Of a stretch of DNA of 45,654 nucleotides, positions 23,324 through 31,489 are shown piece by piece; the stretch's first letter is position 1, and each line of letters opens with the position of its first letter. The position numbers were made by a program, and so were the translations under genes. The notes beneath the pieces were generated by a model. It had not been told where the DNA came from, made no database searches, and saw only the letters and a program-made list of their open reading frames with translations. The stretch is from Alphaproteobacteria bacterium (GTDB lineage Bacteria; Pseudomonadota; Alphaproteobacteria; UBA2136; JAPPOO01): the NCBI GenBank assembly GCA_028817875.1, contig JAPPOO010000053.1, forward strand, positions 1-45,654, read 5' to 3'.

Positions 23324-24106
23324 ATGGCACACGCACAAGATCACGATTTTTTTATTCCTAACCGATCCATCTGGCCGCCGGTAAGTTGCTTAGGCATAGG
23401 CATTTTATTTTTTGGTATTATTTGTTTTTTACATGTAACGCCAACAGTTATTGGCAGTATTATGATGGGTGGAGGGCTTCTCCTTGCGCTACTGGGTGCC
23501 ATAAGCTGGTGGCGGGATAGCATTAACGAAGCGCGCGAGCGTGGTTACCAAAATGTACCAACAGTGCTGGAGTTGGCAAATCGCTACGGCATGCTGTTTT
23601 TTATCGTGTCAGAAATTATGTTCTTTGCTGCCTTCTTTGCTGCGTTCTTTTACCTTGGTAACTATAATATTTCATGGCCACCTGAGAACATTCCTTCCAT
23701 TGATATCCACTTGCCAATCATTAATACATTACTGTTGTTAACATCAGGTGTAACCATTACATGGGCGCACCACGCAGTGTTAGATGGTCACCGCAAAACA
23801 GCTATTTTAACAACTATGCTCACATGGCAGTTGGGCGTACTATTTTTAATAGCCCAAGCATATGAATACATGCACGCGGGCTTTGGTATGAGTGGCGGCG
23901 CCTACGGGACAGTATTCTACATGCTAACAGGCTTTCATGGTTTCCACGTCCTTGTTGGAAGTATCATGATAATGGTGCTACACAACCGTTTGGCAAAGGG
24001 CGATTTTTCCGAAAAACATCACTTCTACTTTGAAGCCACCGCATGGTACTGGCACTTTGTAGATGTTGTATGGGTTGGATTATTCCTATTTGTGTACGCG
24101 CTGTAA
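23324..24106 (+). CDS. ctaE: Cytochrome c oxidase subunit III
   Basis: Seven-helix core subunit of 260 residues, the normal length. Diagnostic segments are SWWRDSINEAR, FFIVSEIMFFAAFFAAFF, ITWAHHAVLDG, GFHGFHVLVG and YWHFVDVVWVGLF. It stabilises proton uptake by subunit I. It is the last recognisable gene of the oxidase cluster. Confidence 0.96.
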   Translation: MAHAQDHDFFIPNRSIWPPVSCLGIGILFFGIICFLHVTPTVIGSIMMGGGLLLALLGAISWWRDSINEARERGYQNVPTVLELANRYGMLFFIVSEIMFFAAFFAAFFYLGNYNISWPPENIPSIDIHLPIINTLLLLTSGVTITWAHHAVLDGHRKTAILTTMLTWQLGVLFLIAQAYEYMHAGFGMSGGAYGTVFYMLTGFHGFHVLVGSIMIMVLHNRLAKGDFSEKHHFYFEATAWYWHFVDVVWVGLFLFVYAL

Positions 24107-24285
24107 TAAAATAGCGCCTTGGTGTTGACACAATTCCTATTTGTGGCAGCATATTGGCATGATGACTAACGTTCTAGTTCTAGTGGTGGTGAATGTGCTG
24201 GCTTAGCCAGTACATGTTGTTTCCCCCACAAGACCTAAACGTTTCTTTTTAAAATTCCTAAGCTTAGCATGAAGAGGAGTCTGCG

Positions 24286-24651
24286 ATGAGCAGCATACTG
24301 TTGGTAGAAGGTTCGCCTCAGCCTATGTTTACCCATGTGGGTGATATCATCTGGTTTTTAAAAGAGAAAGAAGTAATAGATAAAGAGTTACATGCAGATA
24401 AACTGCGCTTTCTACTACTTCAGGCAGATGAGGTCATAATTAGAACATCACAAAATTCTGAAGAGCACAAAGCTGCAAAAGCTTTTAGAATAGTAATAAA
24501 TCAGCAAGTTAACTGGTATAAGAAGCTTGGCCAGAAAGGGCCATGTTTCCTTACTATTACAGAAGCAGCTAACGCCTTTGCAGAAGCCATTGGTGAGCAG
24601 AAATTGGTGATGGAACTTTCAGAAACAAAGAAACAGGTGCAAGCCGCCTGA
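24286..24651 (+). CDS. Hypothetical soluble protein
   Basis: I do not recognise this 121-residue protein. It has no signal peptide or membrane helix. It alternates charged helical stretches (DKELHADKLRFLLLQADEV; ITEAANAFAEAIGEQK) with a short strand near IIRTSQNS. GAGGAG lies before the ATG. The 179-base upstream gap holds a TTGACA (24125-24130), but a -10 box at standard spacing is unconvincing. An inverted repeat follows the stop. Confidence 0.6.
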   Translation: MSSILLVEGSPQPMFTHVGDIIWFLKEKEVIDKELHADKLRFLLLQADEVIIRTSQNSEEHKAAKAFRIVINQQVNWYKKLGQKGPCFLTITEAANAFAEAIGEQKLVMELSETKKQVQAA

Positions 24652-24658
24652 GTGACGA

Positions 24659-24695
24659 GTTTAAACCCTGCTGCGTAGTGTAGTGGGGTTTAAAC
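24659..24695 (+). terminator. Ten-base-pair hairpin after the hypothetical gene
   Basis: GTTTAAACCC (24659-24668) pairs perfectly with GGGTTTAAAC (24686-24695) across a 17-base loop. A T-rich stretch begins a few bases later (CTTTT), so termination is plausible but not canonical. Confidence 0.5.
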
Positions 24696-24732
24696 ATTTG
24701 CTTTTACAAGATATTTAGTTAGACTGCGATTT

Positions 24733-25536
24733 ATGGATTTAATGCAGGCTTTTTGGTTGGCGGTTGTTCAAGGAATAACCGAATTTCTCCCCGTTTCTTC
24801 AAGTGCTCATTTGGTTATTTTACCGCATGTTATGGGGTGGACTGACCAAGGTATTGTATTTGATATCGCCGTGCATGTGGGCACGTTGTTGGCTGTCATG
24901 CTGTATTTCAAGCGAGACGTCATAACCATAATCGGCGGTAAGTTTGATATTGTCCGCGGTCGGTGGGATACCGCCGGCGCGCGCCTTATTATGCAGCTAG
25001 TCATCGCCACAATTCCCGTAGTAGTAGCGGCTTTGCTGCTGGGGGACTGGCAAGCCAGCGTGCGAGATAACATCGCCCTTATTGCTTGGGGCTCCATTGG
25101 TTTTGGGGTTCTGTTGGCAATTGTGGACTACCCCACGCCAAAACACTCGCGCACACAAGGTGTTAGCCTTTTCCACGCGCTGATTTTCGGGCTGTTTCAG
25201 GCGGCTGCTATCTTTCCGGGAACCTCCCGAAGTGGTGCCTGTGTAACGGCCGGAAGGCTTTTGGGGTATGACCGAGAGACGGCAGGGCGCTTCGGAAGTC
25301 TCATGGCGATGCCCACAATTCTGCTGGCGGGGCTGTATAGCTTGGTGAAGACGGATTTGGCAGGCCTGAACTGGCAAAACGACGCCATGTCTCTATTGGT
25401 GGGGATGGCCTTTTCCTGCATGTGCGCCTTAGTTGGTATCCATATTCTTATGAAATTCCTAACAAAAACAGGCTATTGGCCGTTTGTGATTTACCGCGTC
25501 GGCCTCGGAATTGTGTTGCTTATGTGGTTCGCATAA
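24733..25536 (+). CDS. uppP: Undecaprenyl-diphosphate phosphatase
   Basis: BacA/UppP membrane enzyme of 267 residues with eight helices. The two active-site motifs are ITEFLPVSSSAHL (15-27, with Glu17) and FPGTSRSGACVTAGRLLG (about 158-175, with the catalytic Arg). It recycles C55 lipid carrier by dephosphorylation, serving peptidoglycan and the surface glycan of the island upstream. It is transcribed alone and followed by an AT-rich gap. Confidence 0.95.
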   Translation: MDLMQAFWLAVVQGITEFLPVSSSAHLVILPHVMGWTDQGIVFDIAVHVGTLLAVMLYFKRDVITIIGGKFDIVRGRWDTAGARLIMQLVIATIPVVVAALLLGDWQASVRDNIALIAWGSIGFGVLLAIVDYPTPKHSRTQGVSLFHALIFGLFQAAAIFPGTSRSGACVTAGRLLGYDRETAGRFGSLMAMPTILLAGLYSLVKTDLAGLNWQNDAMSLLVGMAFSCMCALVGIHILMKFLTKTGYWPFVIYRVGLGIVLLMWFA

Positions 25537-25682
25537 TTTTTACGTAAAATTTCATTTTTTTCCCAAAAAAAATTACGATGTAAAAAACATAAAAATCAGT
25601 AATAAATGAGGCAAAATAAGGCTTAATTCAGTATTAAAAAGTGATATTTGAAGTTAAAAAAGAGTAAAAAAAGGCACAAAAA

Positions 25683-25707
25683 TGTCAAAAAAAGTTAAAT
25701 TTTGACA
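25683..25707. repeat. Inverted repeat in an AT-rich intergenic region
   Basis: TGTCAAAA (25683-25690) and TTTTGACA (25700-25707) are perfect inverted copies 9 bases apart, spaced like an operator for a dimeric regulator. The surrounding 25540-25740 is extremely A/T rich with repeated A-tracts. I see no gene in it. Confidence 0.5.
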
Positions 25708-25757
25708 CTCATTTCAGCATTTATATATTTTCCGTAAAACAGCGCAACGAACTAACG

Positions 25758-25793
25758 AAAGAAAGGAAGAGATATTTCACTCTTCCTTTCTTT
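25758..25793. terminator. Bidirectional terminator between uppP and a minus-strand gene
   Basis: A 14-bp perfect stem (25758-25771/25780-25793) has A-rich and T-rich outer ends. It lies 17 bases beyond the stop of the minus-strand gene and downstream of uppP. Confidence 0.7.
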
Positions 25794-25809
25794 AAGATGT
25801 TCACAAATT

Positions 25810-26322
25810 TTAAGATTTAGGCATACTTATCTGCATGGCTTGAATCTCTTCTTGGAGGTTCAGTTGATCTAGAACATTAAGGTCAAGCCCAAGCTTCTCA
25901 AACCACATATATACCAGCTCTTTACCAGTAGCAGGGGGCACCAACATAAGTGCTGTAATAAGGTACTCAAATGGTAGAGTGCTTTGACCAACGCGGATGT
26001 TGTTCCATTTACTTCCTTTAAGGATAGGAGCATTTTCATTCATATTGGGAAAATACGTTCGTATTGTTAAACAAAAACCGGAGATTTTTGCCCATGCCTT
26101 TGCAGTTTTAAGCTTCTCAATGATGGCTACCAAAATAGGCCTTTGAAGCTCGTCTCTCTTGCCTATTTTCTCAAAAGAGGAGAGTTCTGTACCGTTAGGA
26201 ATCTGTGTGGCGTTAAAAGCAACCAGCAAAATATTGCCAAGTTTGTTAGGAATCCTCCCTGCAAACATGGCACAGTTTTCAGGGTATTCAAAAGTTTTAT
26301 GAATATTAATGGTTTCTGACAT
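25810..26322 (-). CDS. Hypothetical protein
   Basis: I do not recognise this 170-residue protein. It begins MSETINIHKTFEYPENCAMF and appears to be a soluble mixed alpha/beta protein ending in an amphipathic helix (LNLQEEIQAMQIS). There is no signal peptide. The ATG at 26322 has AAGGA 8 bases upstream. A longer frame from 26418 is possible but adds a Tyr-rich N-terminus without a ribosome-binding site. It lies downstream of the XRE regulator on the same strand. Confidence 0.55.
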   Translation of the reverse strand: MSETINIHKTFEYPENCAMFAGRIPNKLGNILLVAFNATQIPNGTELSSFEKIGKRDELQRPILVAIIEKLKTAKAWAKISGFCLTIRTYFPNMNENAPILKGSKWNNIRVGQSTLPFEYLITALMLVPPATGKELVYMWFEKLGLDLNVLDQLNLQEEIQAMQISMPKS

Positions 26323-26454
26323 CAATGTGTTCCTTCTAGGTTCGTAAAAGTTCCGAGAAATCCTGCTGTAAACGCAGGTTAGATAAATAATTGCATACAT
26401 ATAGATGGATGCAGACACTCTTGTAAAGATAATTTATAGAAGGGAGGGGACTGA

Positions 26455-26682
26455 TTACAGAAAAAGTTCCCTATACGTCAAATCAAAAATGGCCATAAAA
26501 TTTGTTAACTCCGTCACGGTGATGGGTTGGGAGAACGTTTCAATACGGTATAGCCGTTCTTCGGTAATGTTCATGCGTTGAGAAAGTTCTTGTTGGCTAA
26601 GGCCACGTCTTCTTCGGTAGCGTCTTATTTTGCGCGCAAGCTTTTGGTTCCAGTGTAAAGGCAGGTCAAGTGGGTAATTCAC
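26455..26682 (-). CDS. Small XRE/Cro-type helix-turn-helix regulator
   Basis: DNA-binding protein of 75 residues. The helix-turn-helix reads RRRRGLSQQELSQRMNITEE then RLYRIETF, the standard XRE arrangement. The C-terminal helices would form the dimer contact. AAGGAG stands 11 bases before a GTG at 26682, which I take as the start; a TTG at 26712 would add ten residues but puts the ribosome-binding site inside the gene. An intrinsic terminator and a 200-base structured segment lie immediately upstream on the same strand, so expression may be controlled by attenuation. Its target is unknown. Confidence 0.75.
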   Translation of the reverse strand: MNYPLDLPLHWNQKLARKIRRYRRRRGLSQQELSQRMNITEERLYRIETFSQPITVTELTNFMAIFDLTYRELFL

Positions 26683-26710
26683 AACGGTACTAACTCCTTG
26701 TTTATTCAAC

Positions 26711-26736
26711 AAAAAAGCTGCTTAGTTTTAAGCAGC
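26711..26736 (-). terminator. Intrinsic terminator just upstream of the XRE gene
   Basis: On the minus strand GCTGCTTA (26736-26729) pairs with TAAGCAGC (26724-26717), loop of four, followed at once by six T (26716-26711). It ends 28 bases before the regulator's start codon, so it must terminate a separate RNA or act as an attenuator. Confidence 0.85.
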
Positions 26737-26910
26737 CGGAGGTTCGAAACCGTAACAAACGAAACGGCCAGTGCTTTTGGGCATAGCCTTGGACATAACA
26801 CTGCCTCCGGCTATAACCGAAAGCAGCGTTTTGATTTCGGTGACGCAACACCGCGTTCATTAGAGGTTTCGAAGCCCCACACCTGTAACTCACAAGTGCA
26901 GGGGCACAAT
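26711..26910 (-). ncRNA. Candidate structured leader or small RNA
   Basis: Read on the minus strand, this segment has no supported protein but forms in order: a GCCCC/GGGGC hairpin enclosing a 7-bp stem (26905-26874), GGTG/CACC (about 26852-26839), CCGAAA/TTTCGG (26840-26817), a composite stem in which 26812-26799 pairs as two blocks with 26773-26769 and 26742-26734 (14 bp in all), then the terminator. The last arm of the long stem shares three bases with the terminator, so the two may compete, as in riboswitch expression platforms. The 5' end is not defined, and no known family is recognised. Confidence 0.5.
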
Positions 26911-27006
26911 AGCATACGGAGAAGTCAGTTGTATATGTTTGATAGCTCAAAAAACGAATCCGCCCCACCACACACATTAAAAATGCATGGAGCAGGGCGG
27001 GAGACG

Positions 27007-27915
27007 TTATTCAGTAACATAGCTGTGGTGTCTAGTTACACTTCTAGTGATAGTAATTTCATATTCAAGCGAGTTGAAATTGCTATCTCCTATAAGGGAG
27101 GTGCGGAAGTATATAGCCATTGCCGTTACAAAAATAGCGGCCAATGCCCACATTAACGCGATAAAATAGAAAGTACCTGTAAAGTAAGTACTCGTGATAA
27201 GTGCTTTATCTATATAAGCAAATGCGCCAAGGCCTCCAATAATAAGAAGCAAATGCAGCCACGGCACCATAAAGTGTCGCTGAGTTGCTTTGATCTTTTC
27301 TTGAAGATCAGGTGCTTGCTTTTGTAGCTGTTTTTTCACGCCATCCATCCGATATTCCGAAAACTGCACAAGCACCAGCCAGCAAATAAACACAACAGCT
27401 GATAGCGCATAAACCCAGTACGGTGAAACACTCCAGTTGTGAAAATGAAACCAATGCATCAGCATTGTCTGCAACAGTTGGCTAATAACAAACAAAGAAG
27501 CTGTTGTAAATGTCAACGCGATCAAACAATTAATCATCACATCGAGGCCGGGAGACATAAGATACCAATATCGGTCATAGATAGGGGGAGAGAGCATAAA
27601 TATGACGAAGAAAAGAAATGCAAAAACAAATGCTAACCCTATTCCTAATATAACAACTACCGTAAAGGTAAGGTAATTGAAGAAACAGCTAGCATATCCG
27701 CAGTCATACTCAGATTGAAAAATCCTCAGAGAATAAGGGAGTAGATCATCATACGTCGTAACTCCAAAGCCATAGAGTGCCAAAAATAGCTTTGATAGTG
27801 TAACAAGCATTTCTGGGTTAATAGTATTAATAACAAAAGCAACCAAGTATATTAAGGCACAAAAAGCTGCTGTGAAGAGTAGGTTATACCAAATAGTTTT
27901 TACATTGATCGGCAT
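27007..27915 (-). CDS. Polytopic membrane protein of unknown function
   Basis: Protein of 302 residues with about seven hydrophobic segments: two near the N-terminus (11-30 and 40-55), several in 75-200 and two near 225-265. A charged cytoplasmic loop of Lys, Gln and Glu (MDGVKKQLQKQAPDLQEKIK, about residues 169-188) lies between them. No family is evident to me. It appears monocistronic, with a 7-bp inverted repeat (27962-27979) in its promoter region. Confidence 0.65.
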   Translation of the reverse strand: MPINVKTIWYNLLFTAAFCALIYLVAFVINTINPEMLVTLSKLFLALYGFGVTTYDDLLPYSLRIFQSEYDCGYASCFFNYLTFTVVVILGIGLAFVFAFLFFVIFMLSPPIYDRYWYLMSPGLDVMINCLIALTFTTASLFVISQLLQTMLMHWFHFHNWSVSPYWVYALSAVVFICWLVLVQFSEYRMDGVKKQLQKQAPDLQEKIKATQRHFMVPWLHLLLIIGGLGAFAYIDKALITSTYFTGTFYFIALMWALAAIFVTAMAIYFRTSLIGDSNFNSLEYEITITRSVTRHHSYVTE

Positions 27916-27961
27916 ATTTTGAATTCCTCTAGGGTTAGAAAACGGGTTGATAGTTCAGTGA

Positions 27962-27979
27962 ATAGTATTTGTATACTAT
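27962..27979. promoter_or_regulatory. Inverted repeat upstream of the membrane protein gene
   Basis: ATAGTAT and ATACTAT are perfect inverted copies separated by four bases and include a GTATAC hexamer (27971-27976). They lie 47-64 bases before the minus-strand start at 27915, overlapping a likely promoter, so an operator is plausible. Confidence 0.45.
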
Positions 27980-28030
27980 TTAGCGTATAATCCTAAAAAT
28001 GCAAGCTTTTTTATACCCAAAATGGCGAAT

Positions 28031-28048
28031 GCCCGACAAACGTCGGGC
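28031..28048. terminator. GC-rich hairpin downstream of a minus-strand gene
   Basis: GCCCGAC (28031-28037) and GTCGGGC (28042-28048) form a perfect 7-bp stem with a four-base loop, 24 bases past the stop of the gene at 28072. No T-run follows, so termination efficiency is uncertain. Confidence 0.45.
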
Positions 28049-28071
28049 ACTCTCGAAAACAAGAAATAGAA

Positions 28072-28404
28072 TCAGGCAGCTTGATTCTTCAAAAAATATT
28101 GAGTTTTGATAAATCTCTGCTTCAAACGCATCAATGGACCTGATTCAGAGAACTTAAGCTGAACTTTCCCCAAAAATTCGGTAAGACTCTCAGTAGACTT
28201 AAGCAAGTCTCCAAAAGCAGTAGCCAAAATTTTTTGGTCAAGCGTCCAGTCAAGTGAGTCCTTGAACTCAACAACAACTGTCTCGAACTGTTCTGCCAAG
28301 CTGTTAAGCAATTCAGTAAGTTCGCTAATTTGATCCTGATTAGGTTGAAAACCATCATCTGCAATAATGCAGACATGGTTTCCATCAGATTTTACATTAA
28401 ACAT
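28072..28404 (-). CDS. Small hypothetical protein
   Basis: I do not recognise this 110-residue protein. It begins MFNVKSDGNHVCIIADDGF, a beta-rich start, followed by a long acidic helix (QISELTELLNSLAEQFETVV) and a basic C-terminus. The layout of a strand, then SLAEQFETVVVEF and further helices recalls STAS-like folds, but I cannot assert this. The ATG at 28404 has GAGG nine bases upstream; an extension to 28539 would add 45 residues without such a site. The gene is divergent from ileS. Confidence 0.55.
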   Translation of the reverse strand: MFNVKSDGNHVCIIADDGFQPNQDQISELTELLNSLAEQFETVVVEFKDSLDWTLDQKILATAFGDLLKSTESLTEFLGKVQLKFSESGPLMRLKQRFIKTQYFLKNQAA

Positions 28405-28579
28405 AAAAGTAACCTCGCTATGTAAAGATGCTTCTTGATTTCGCAGAGTGGTATAGGTGCTTTTGGGGGTAAAAACAAGTAGGGAGGAGGAGGGGAAGAG
28501 AAAAAACATGCATTTTTTGGTGGGTTTGCTATAGTCCAACTCTATTTACACCCAAAATTGAATGAGTTGAGAGAGACTG

Positions 28580-31414
28580 ATGGCGAAAGAGAAAAATCCT
28601 TATTCCGATACACTGAACTTGCCGCAAACGGATTTCCCCATGCGCGCAGGTTTACCTGTGAACGAGCCCAAGTGGGTACACCGCTGGTTGGATGAGGATA
28701 TTTACGGAAAAATTCGTGCAAAAAGAATGGCTGAAGGCGCGGAAAAATTCATTCTGCACTTGGGGCCTCCCTACGCTAACGGCCACATGCACATGGGGCA
28801 CGCACTAACGTACGTACTGAAAGACTTTATCGTGCGCTCTAAATTCATGGCAGGGTACGATAGCCCGTACGTGCCAGGGTGGGATTGCCACGGCCTGCCA
28901 GTAGAATGGAAAGTTGAAGAGGGTATCCGCAAGGAAGGCAAAACAAAGTACGATTATTCGACGAAGGAAATCCGCGACCGCTGCCGCGCCTACGCCAACA
29001 AATGGATTGACGTTCAAAAAGGTGAATGGCAACGCTTTGGCGCACTGGGCGATTGGGATAGACCTTACAAAACCATGGACTACGCTAACGAAGCCGGCAT
29101 TGTGCGCGAATTGGGCAAAATGGTTGCCCGCGGTTTGGTTTACAAAGGTTTGCGTTCCACCATGTGGAGCACCGTGGAAGAAACTGCCTTAGCCGAAGCT
29201 GAAGTAGAATATAAAGACAAAGAATCCACCTGCATTTACGTTAAATTTGCAATAGAAGGCAAAGAGAACGAGTACATCGTCATCTGGACCACAACGCCGT
29301 GGACCATGCCATCTAACCGCGCCATTGCCTACGCGGCAGACGAAACCTACGTAGCCCTTAAAGTAGAAGGTTCAACGGACGAAAGCCTTGCCAAAGTGGG
29401 CGATACCCTATGGGTGGCCGCCAAACTGCAAGAGGAACTTATCCGCACCTGCGGCATAACGGAATTTGCAACCGTCGGCACACAACAAGGAACAGATTTT
29501 GATGGCTGGGTGACAAAGCACCCATTCTACGAGCGTGAATCCAAATTGCTAGAAGGCTTCCACGTTACCACAGACAGCGGAACGGGCTTTGTGCATATTG
29601 CTCCTGCCCATGGACAGGAAGACTTCCAAATTGGTCGTGAGCAAGGTTTGGAACTGCACTGCCCTGTGCTTGGCAACGGCGTGTACGATGAAACCGTAGA
29701 GATTTTCGGCGGCCAACATATTTGGAAAGCGCAGGAAAAAATCGTTGACCTCATGCGTGAAAACGGCAGCCTGCTGCACACATACAAATACACACACAGC
29801 TACCCCGTAAGTTGGCGGAGTAAATCCCCGCTTATCTTCCGCGCCACGCCACAGTGGTTTATCGCGCTGGATGAAAAAACAGAGGCTCTCAACGGCAAAA
29901 CACTGCGGGAAAAAACGTTGGAAGCCATCTACGGCGGTGGCGATTTGAAAAAAGTCAACTGGGTTCCCGAGTACGGTGAAAACCGCATCGGCAGTATGAT
30001 TAAAAGCCGTCCGGATTGGTGTATCTCCCGTCAACGGGCATGGGGCGTGCCAATTACCGTCTTCCTCAACCGCAAAACGGATAGCATCATTGACGACCCA
30101 AAAGTGTTTGAACACATTGCTAAACTGATAGAACAGGAAGGCATAGACGCGTGGGACAGCCGCATTGAAGCGGGTAAAGTAGAAGAGCTTTTCCCTGCGG
30201 GCTGGTTGGCAGAAAATAACGTAAACGTGGATGACCTTGACCCACAGCGCGACATTATGGATGTGTGGATTGACAGCGGAACAACCCATGCTCACGTGCT
30301 ACGGGCGGATAGCGGCGAAGGCCAGCGTTTCCACCGTACAGACGGCAAGCGTCCCGCGGACTTGTATCAAGAGGGAAGCGACCAGCACCGTGGTTGGTTC
30401 CATAGCTCAATTCTAACAAGCGTAGCCTGTTACGACGATGCACCGTATGAAGAAGTTGTCACCAGCGGATTTGTGGTAGACGGCGAGGGGCGTAAGTTCA
30501 GTAAATCCCTTGGTAATGGAGTGGAGCCGCGTGAACTGTTAGACACCTACGGGATGGATATCATCCGCCTGTGGGTGGCATCGTCCGACTACAGCGAGGA
30601 CATCCGCTACAGCGATGAAATTATGAAAGGCGCGTCCGACGCGTACCGTCGGTTCAGAAATACCTTCCGCTTTTTGTTGGGTAACCTGCACGGCTTCTCA
30701 GCGGAAAAAGCAATGGACGTCACCAACATGCCCGAGCTGGAGCAGTACATGCTGCACCGCTTGCATAAGGTGTTAACGGAAGTACGCACGGCGTACGATA
30801 CGTACAAAATTCACCACGCCTACCGCGCCCTGTACGATTTCTGCAATACGGAACTCTCCAACTTCTACTTTGATGTACGGAAGGATGTTTTGTACTGCGA
30901 TGCGAAGGAAGGCGACCGCCGTTTGGCTTGCCAAACAGTGCTGTGGCACCTGCTGCAATCTCTCACTACGTACTTGGCGCCTATCATCCCGTTCACAACG
31001 GATGAAACCTACCGCCAGTGGTTTGGGGAAAACGAAAGCGTGCATATGCAAACCTTCCACGGGCCTGAAGCTAATTGGCAGAAAGATGCCGCCTTTGAAG
31101 AGCAGTGGAATAACGTATTGAATACGCGTGACGCCGTAAACCAAAAGATTGAATCCCTCCGTGCGGAAGGAGAAGTTGGTGCCAATACGGATGTGGCGGT
31201 AACACTACCTTTAAATGGCTTAACGGCTGAACAGTGGGTGGAAGTTTTGGTTGTCTCTCAAATTGCGGAAGGGGAGGGCGTAACTGTCGCCAAAGCCTCT
31301 GGCCATAAATGCCCACGTTGTTGGATGTACCACGAAACATTGGCGGAAAGCGGCGTATGTACCCGTTGTGACGAAGCCTTAAAAACAGACGGCCATACCA
31401 CCAAAGCCGCCTAA
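28580..31414 (+). CDS. ileS: Isoleucyl-tRNA synthetase
   Basis: Class I synthetase of 944 residues, normal length for the bacterial form. The HIGH motif reads HMGH (71-74) in GPPYANGHMHMGHAL, the editing domain follows (WTTTPWTMPSNRAIAY), the RPDWCISRQRAWGVPI block precedes the anticodon domain, the KMSKS loop reads KFSKS (about residue 640), and the C-terminal zinc finger is CPRCW to CTRC. It charges tRNA-Ile. The gene is monocistronic with its own terminator at 31434. Codon use is visibly more GC-rich than in the neighbouring small genes, as expected for a highly expressed gene. Confidence 0.98.
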   Translation: MAKEKNPYSDTLNLPQTDFPMRAGLPVNEPKWVHRWLDEDIYGKIRAKRMAEGAEKFILHLGPPYANGHMHMGHALTYVLKDFIVRSKFMAGYDSPYVPGWDCHGLPVEWKVEEGIRKEGKTKYDYSTKEIRDRCRAYANKWIDVQKGEWQRFGALGDWDRPYKTMDYANEAGIVRELGKMVARGLVYKGLRSTMWSTVEETALAEAEVEYKDKESTCIYVKFAIEGKENEYIVIWTTTPWTMPSNRAIAYAADETYVALKVEGSTDESLAKVGDTLWVAAKLQEELIRTCGITEFATVGTQQGTDFDGWVTKHPFYERESKLLEGFHVTTDSGTGFVHIAPAHGQEDFQIGREQGLELHCPVLGNGVYDETVEIFGGQHIWKAQEKIVDLMRENGSLLHTYKYTHSYPVSWRSKSPLIFRATPQWFIALDEKTEALNGKTLREKTLEAIYGGGDLKKVNWVPEYGENRIGSMIKSRPDWCISRQRAWGVPITVFLNRKTDSIIDDPKVFEHIAKLIEQEGIDAWDSRIEAGKVEELFPAGWLAENNVNVDDLDPQRDIMDVWIDSGTTHAHVLRADSGEGQRFHRTDGKRPADLYQEGSDQHRGWFHSSILTSVACYDDAPYEEVVTSGFVVDGEGRKFSKSLGNGVEPRELLDTYGMDIIRLWVASSDYSEDIRYSDEIMKGASDAYRRFRNTFRFLLGNLHGFSAEKAMDVTNMPELEQYMLHRLHKVLTEVRTAYDTYKIHHAYRALYDFCNTELSNFYFDVRKDVLYCDAKEGDRRLACQTVLWHLLQSLTTYLAPIIPFTTDETYRQWFGENESVHMQTFHGPEANWQKDAAFEEQWNNVLNTRDAVNQKIESLRAEGEVGANTDVAVTLPLNGLTAEQWVEVLVVSQIAEGEGVTVAKASGHKCPRCWMYHETLAESGVCTRCDEALKTDGHTTKAA

Positions 31415-31433
31415 AACAACACCCATAAACAGC

Positions 31434-31466
31434 AAAAAGGGCAGCCACATGTGTGCTGCCCTTTTT
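31434..31466. terminator. Bidirectional terminator after ileS
   Basis: A 12-bp perfect stem (31434-31445/31455-31466) carries an A-run on the left and a T-run on the right. It serves ileS and the convergent gene at 31490. Confidence 0.9.
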
Positions 31467-31489
31467 GTATAAAATCGCTCGTAAATTTG

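Noticed and set aside
24125-24155. TTGACA-based promoter before the hypothetical gene at 24286
   Set aside because: A perfect -35, but the nearest acceptable -10 is 19 bases away and far from the gene; not strong enough to list.
25540-25740. Replication origin
   Set aside because: AT-rich, but no DnaA-box cluster and no dnaA/dnaN/gidA neighbours.
26741-26751. T-loop consensus GGTTCGAAACC, suggesting a tRNA
   Set aside because: The flanking bases do not pair as a T-stem and no cloverleaf forms around it.
26711-26910. Cobalamin riboswitch or 6S RNA
   Set aside because: A GCACTGG string recalls the B12 box but the rest of the consensus is missing; the RNA folds as successive hairpins, not the 6S rod with a central bubble.
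26698-27156. 152-codon plus-strand frame
   Set aside because: Its codons run antisense through the hairpin-rich segment and the end of a real minus-strand gene; composition is not protein-like (Ser/Thr/His-rich, no fold), and there is no ribosome-binding site.
29549-30295. 248-codon minus-strand frame inside ileS
   Set aside because: Long antisense frame in a GC-richer gene; ileS motifs are intact on the plus strand.
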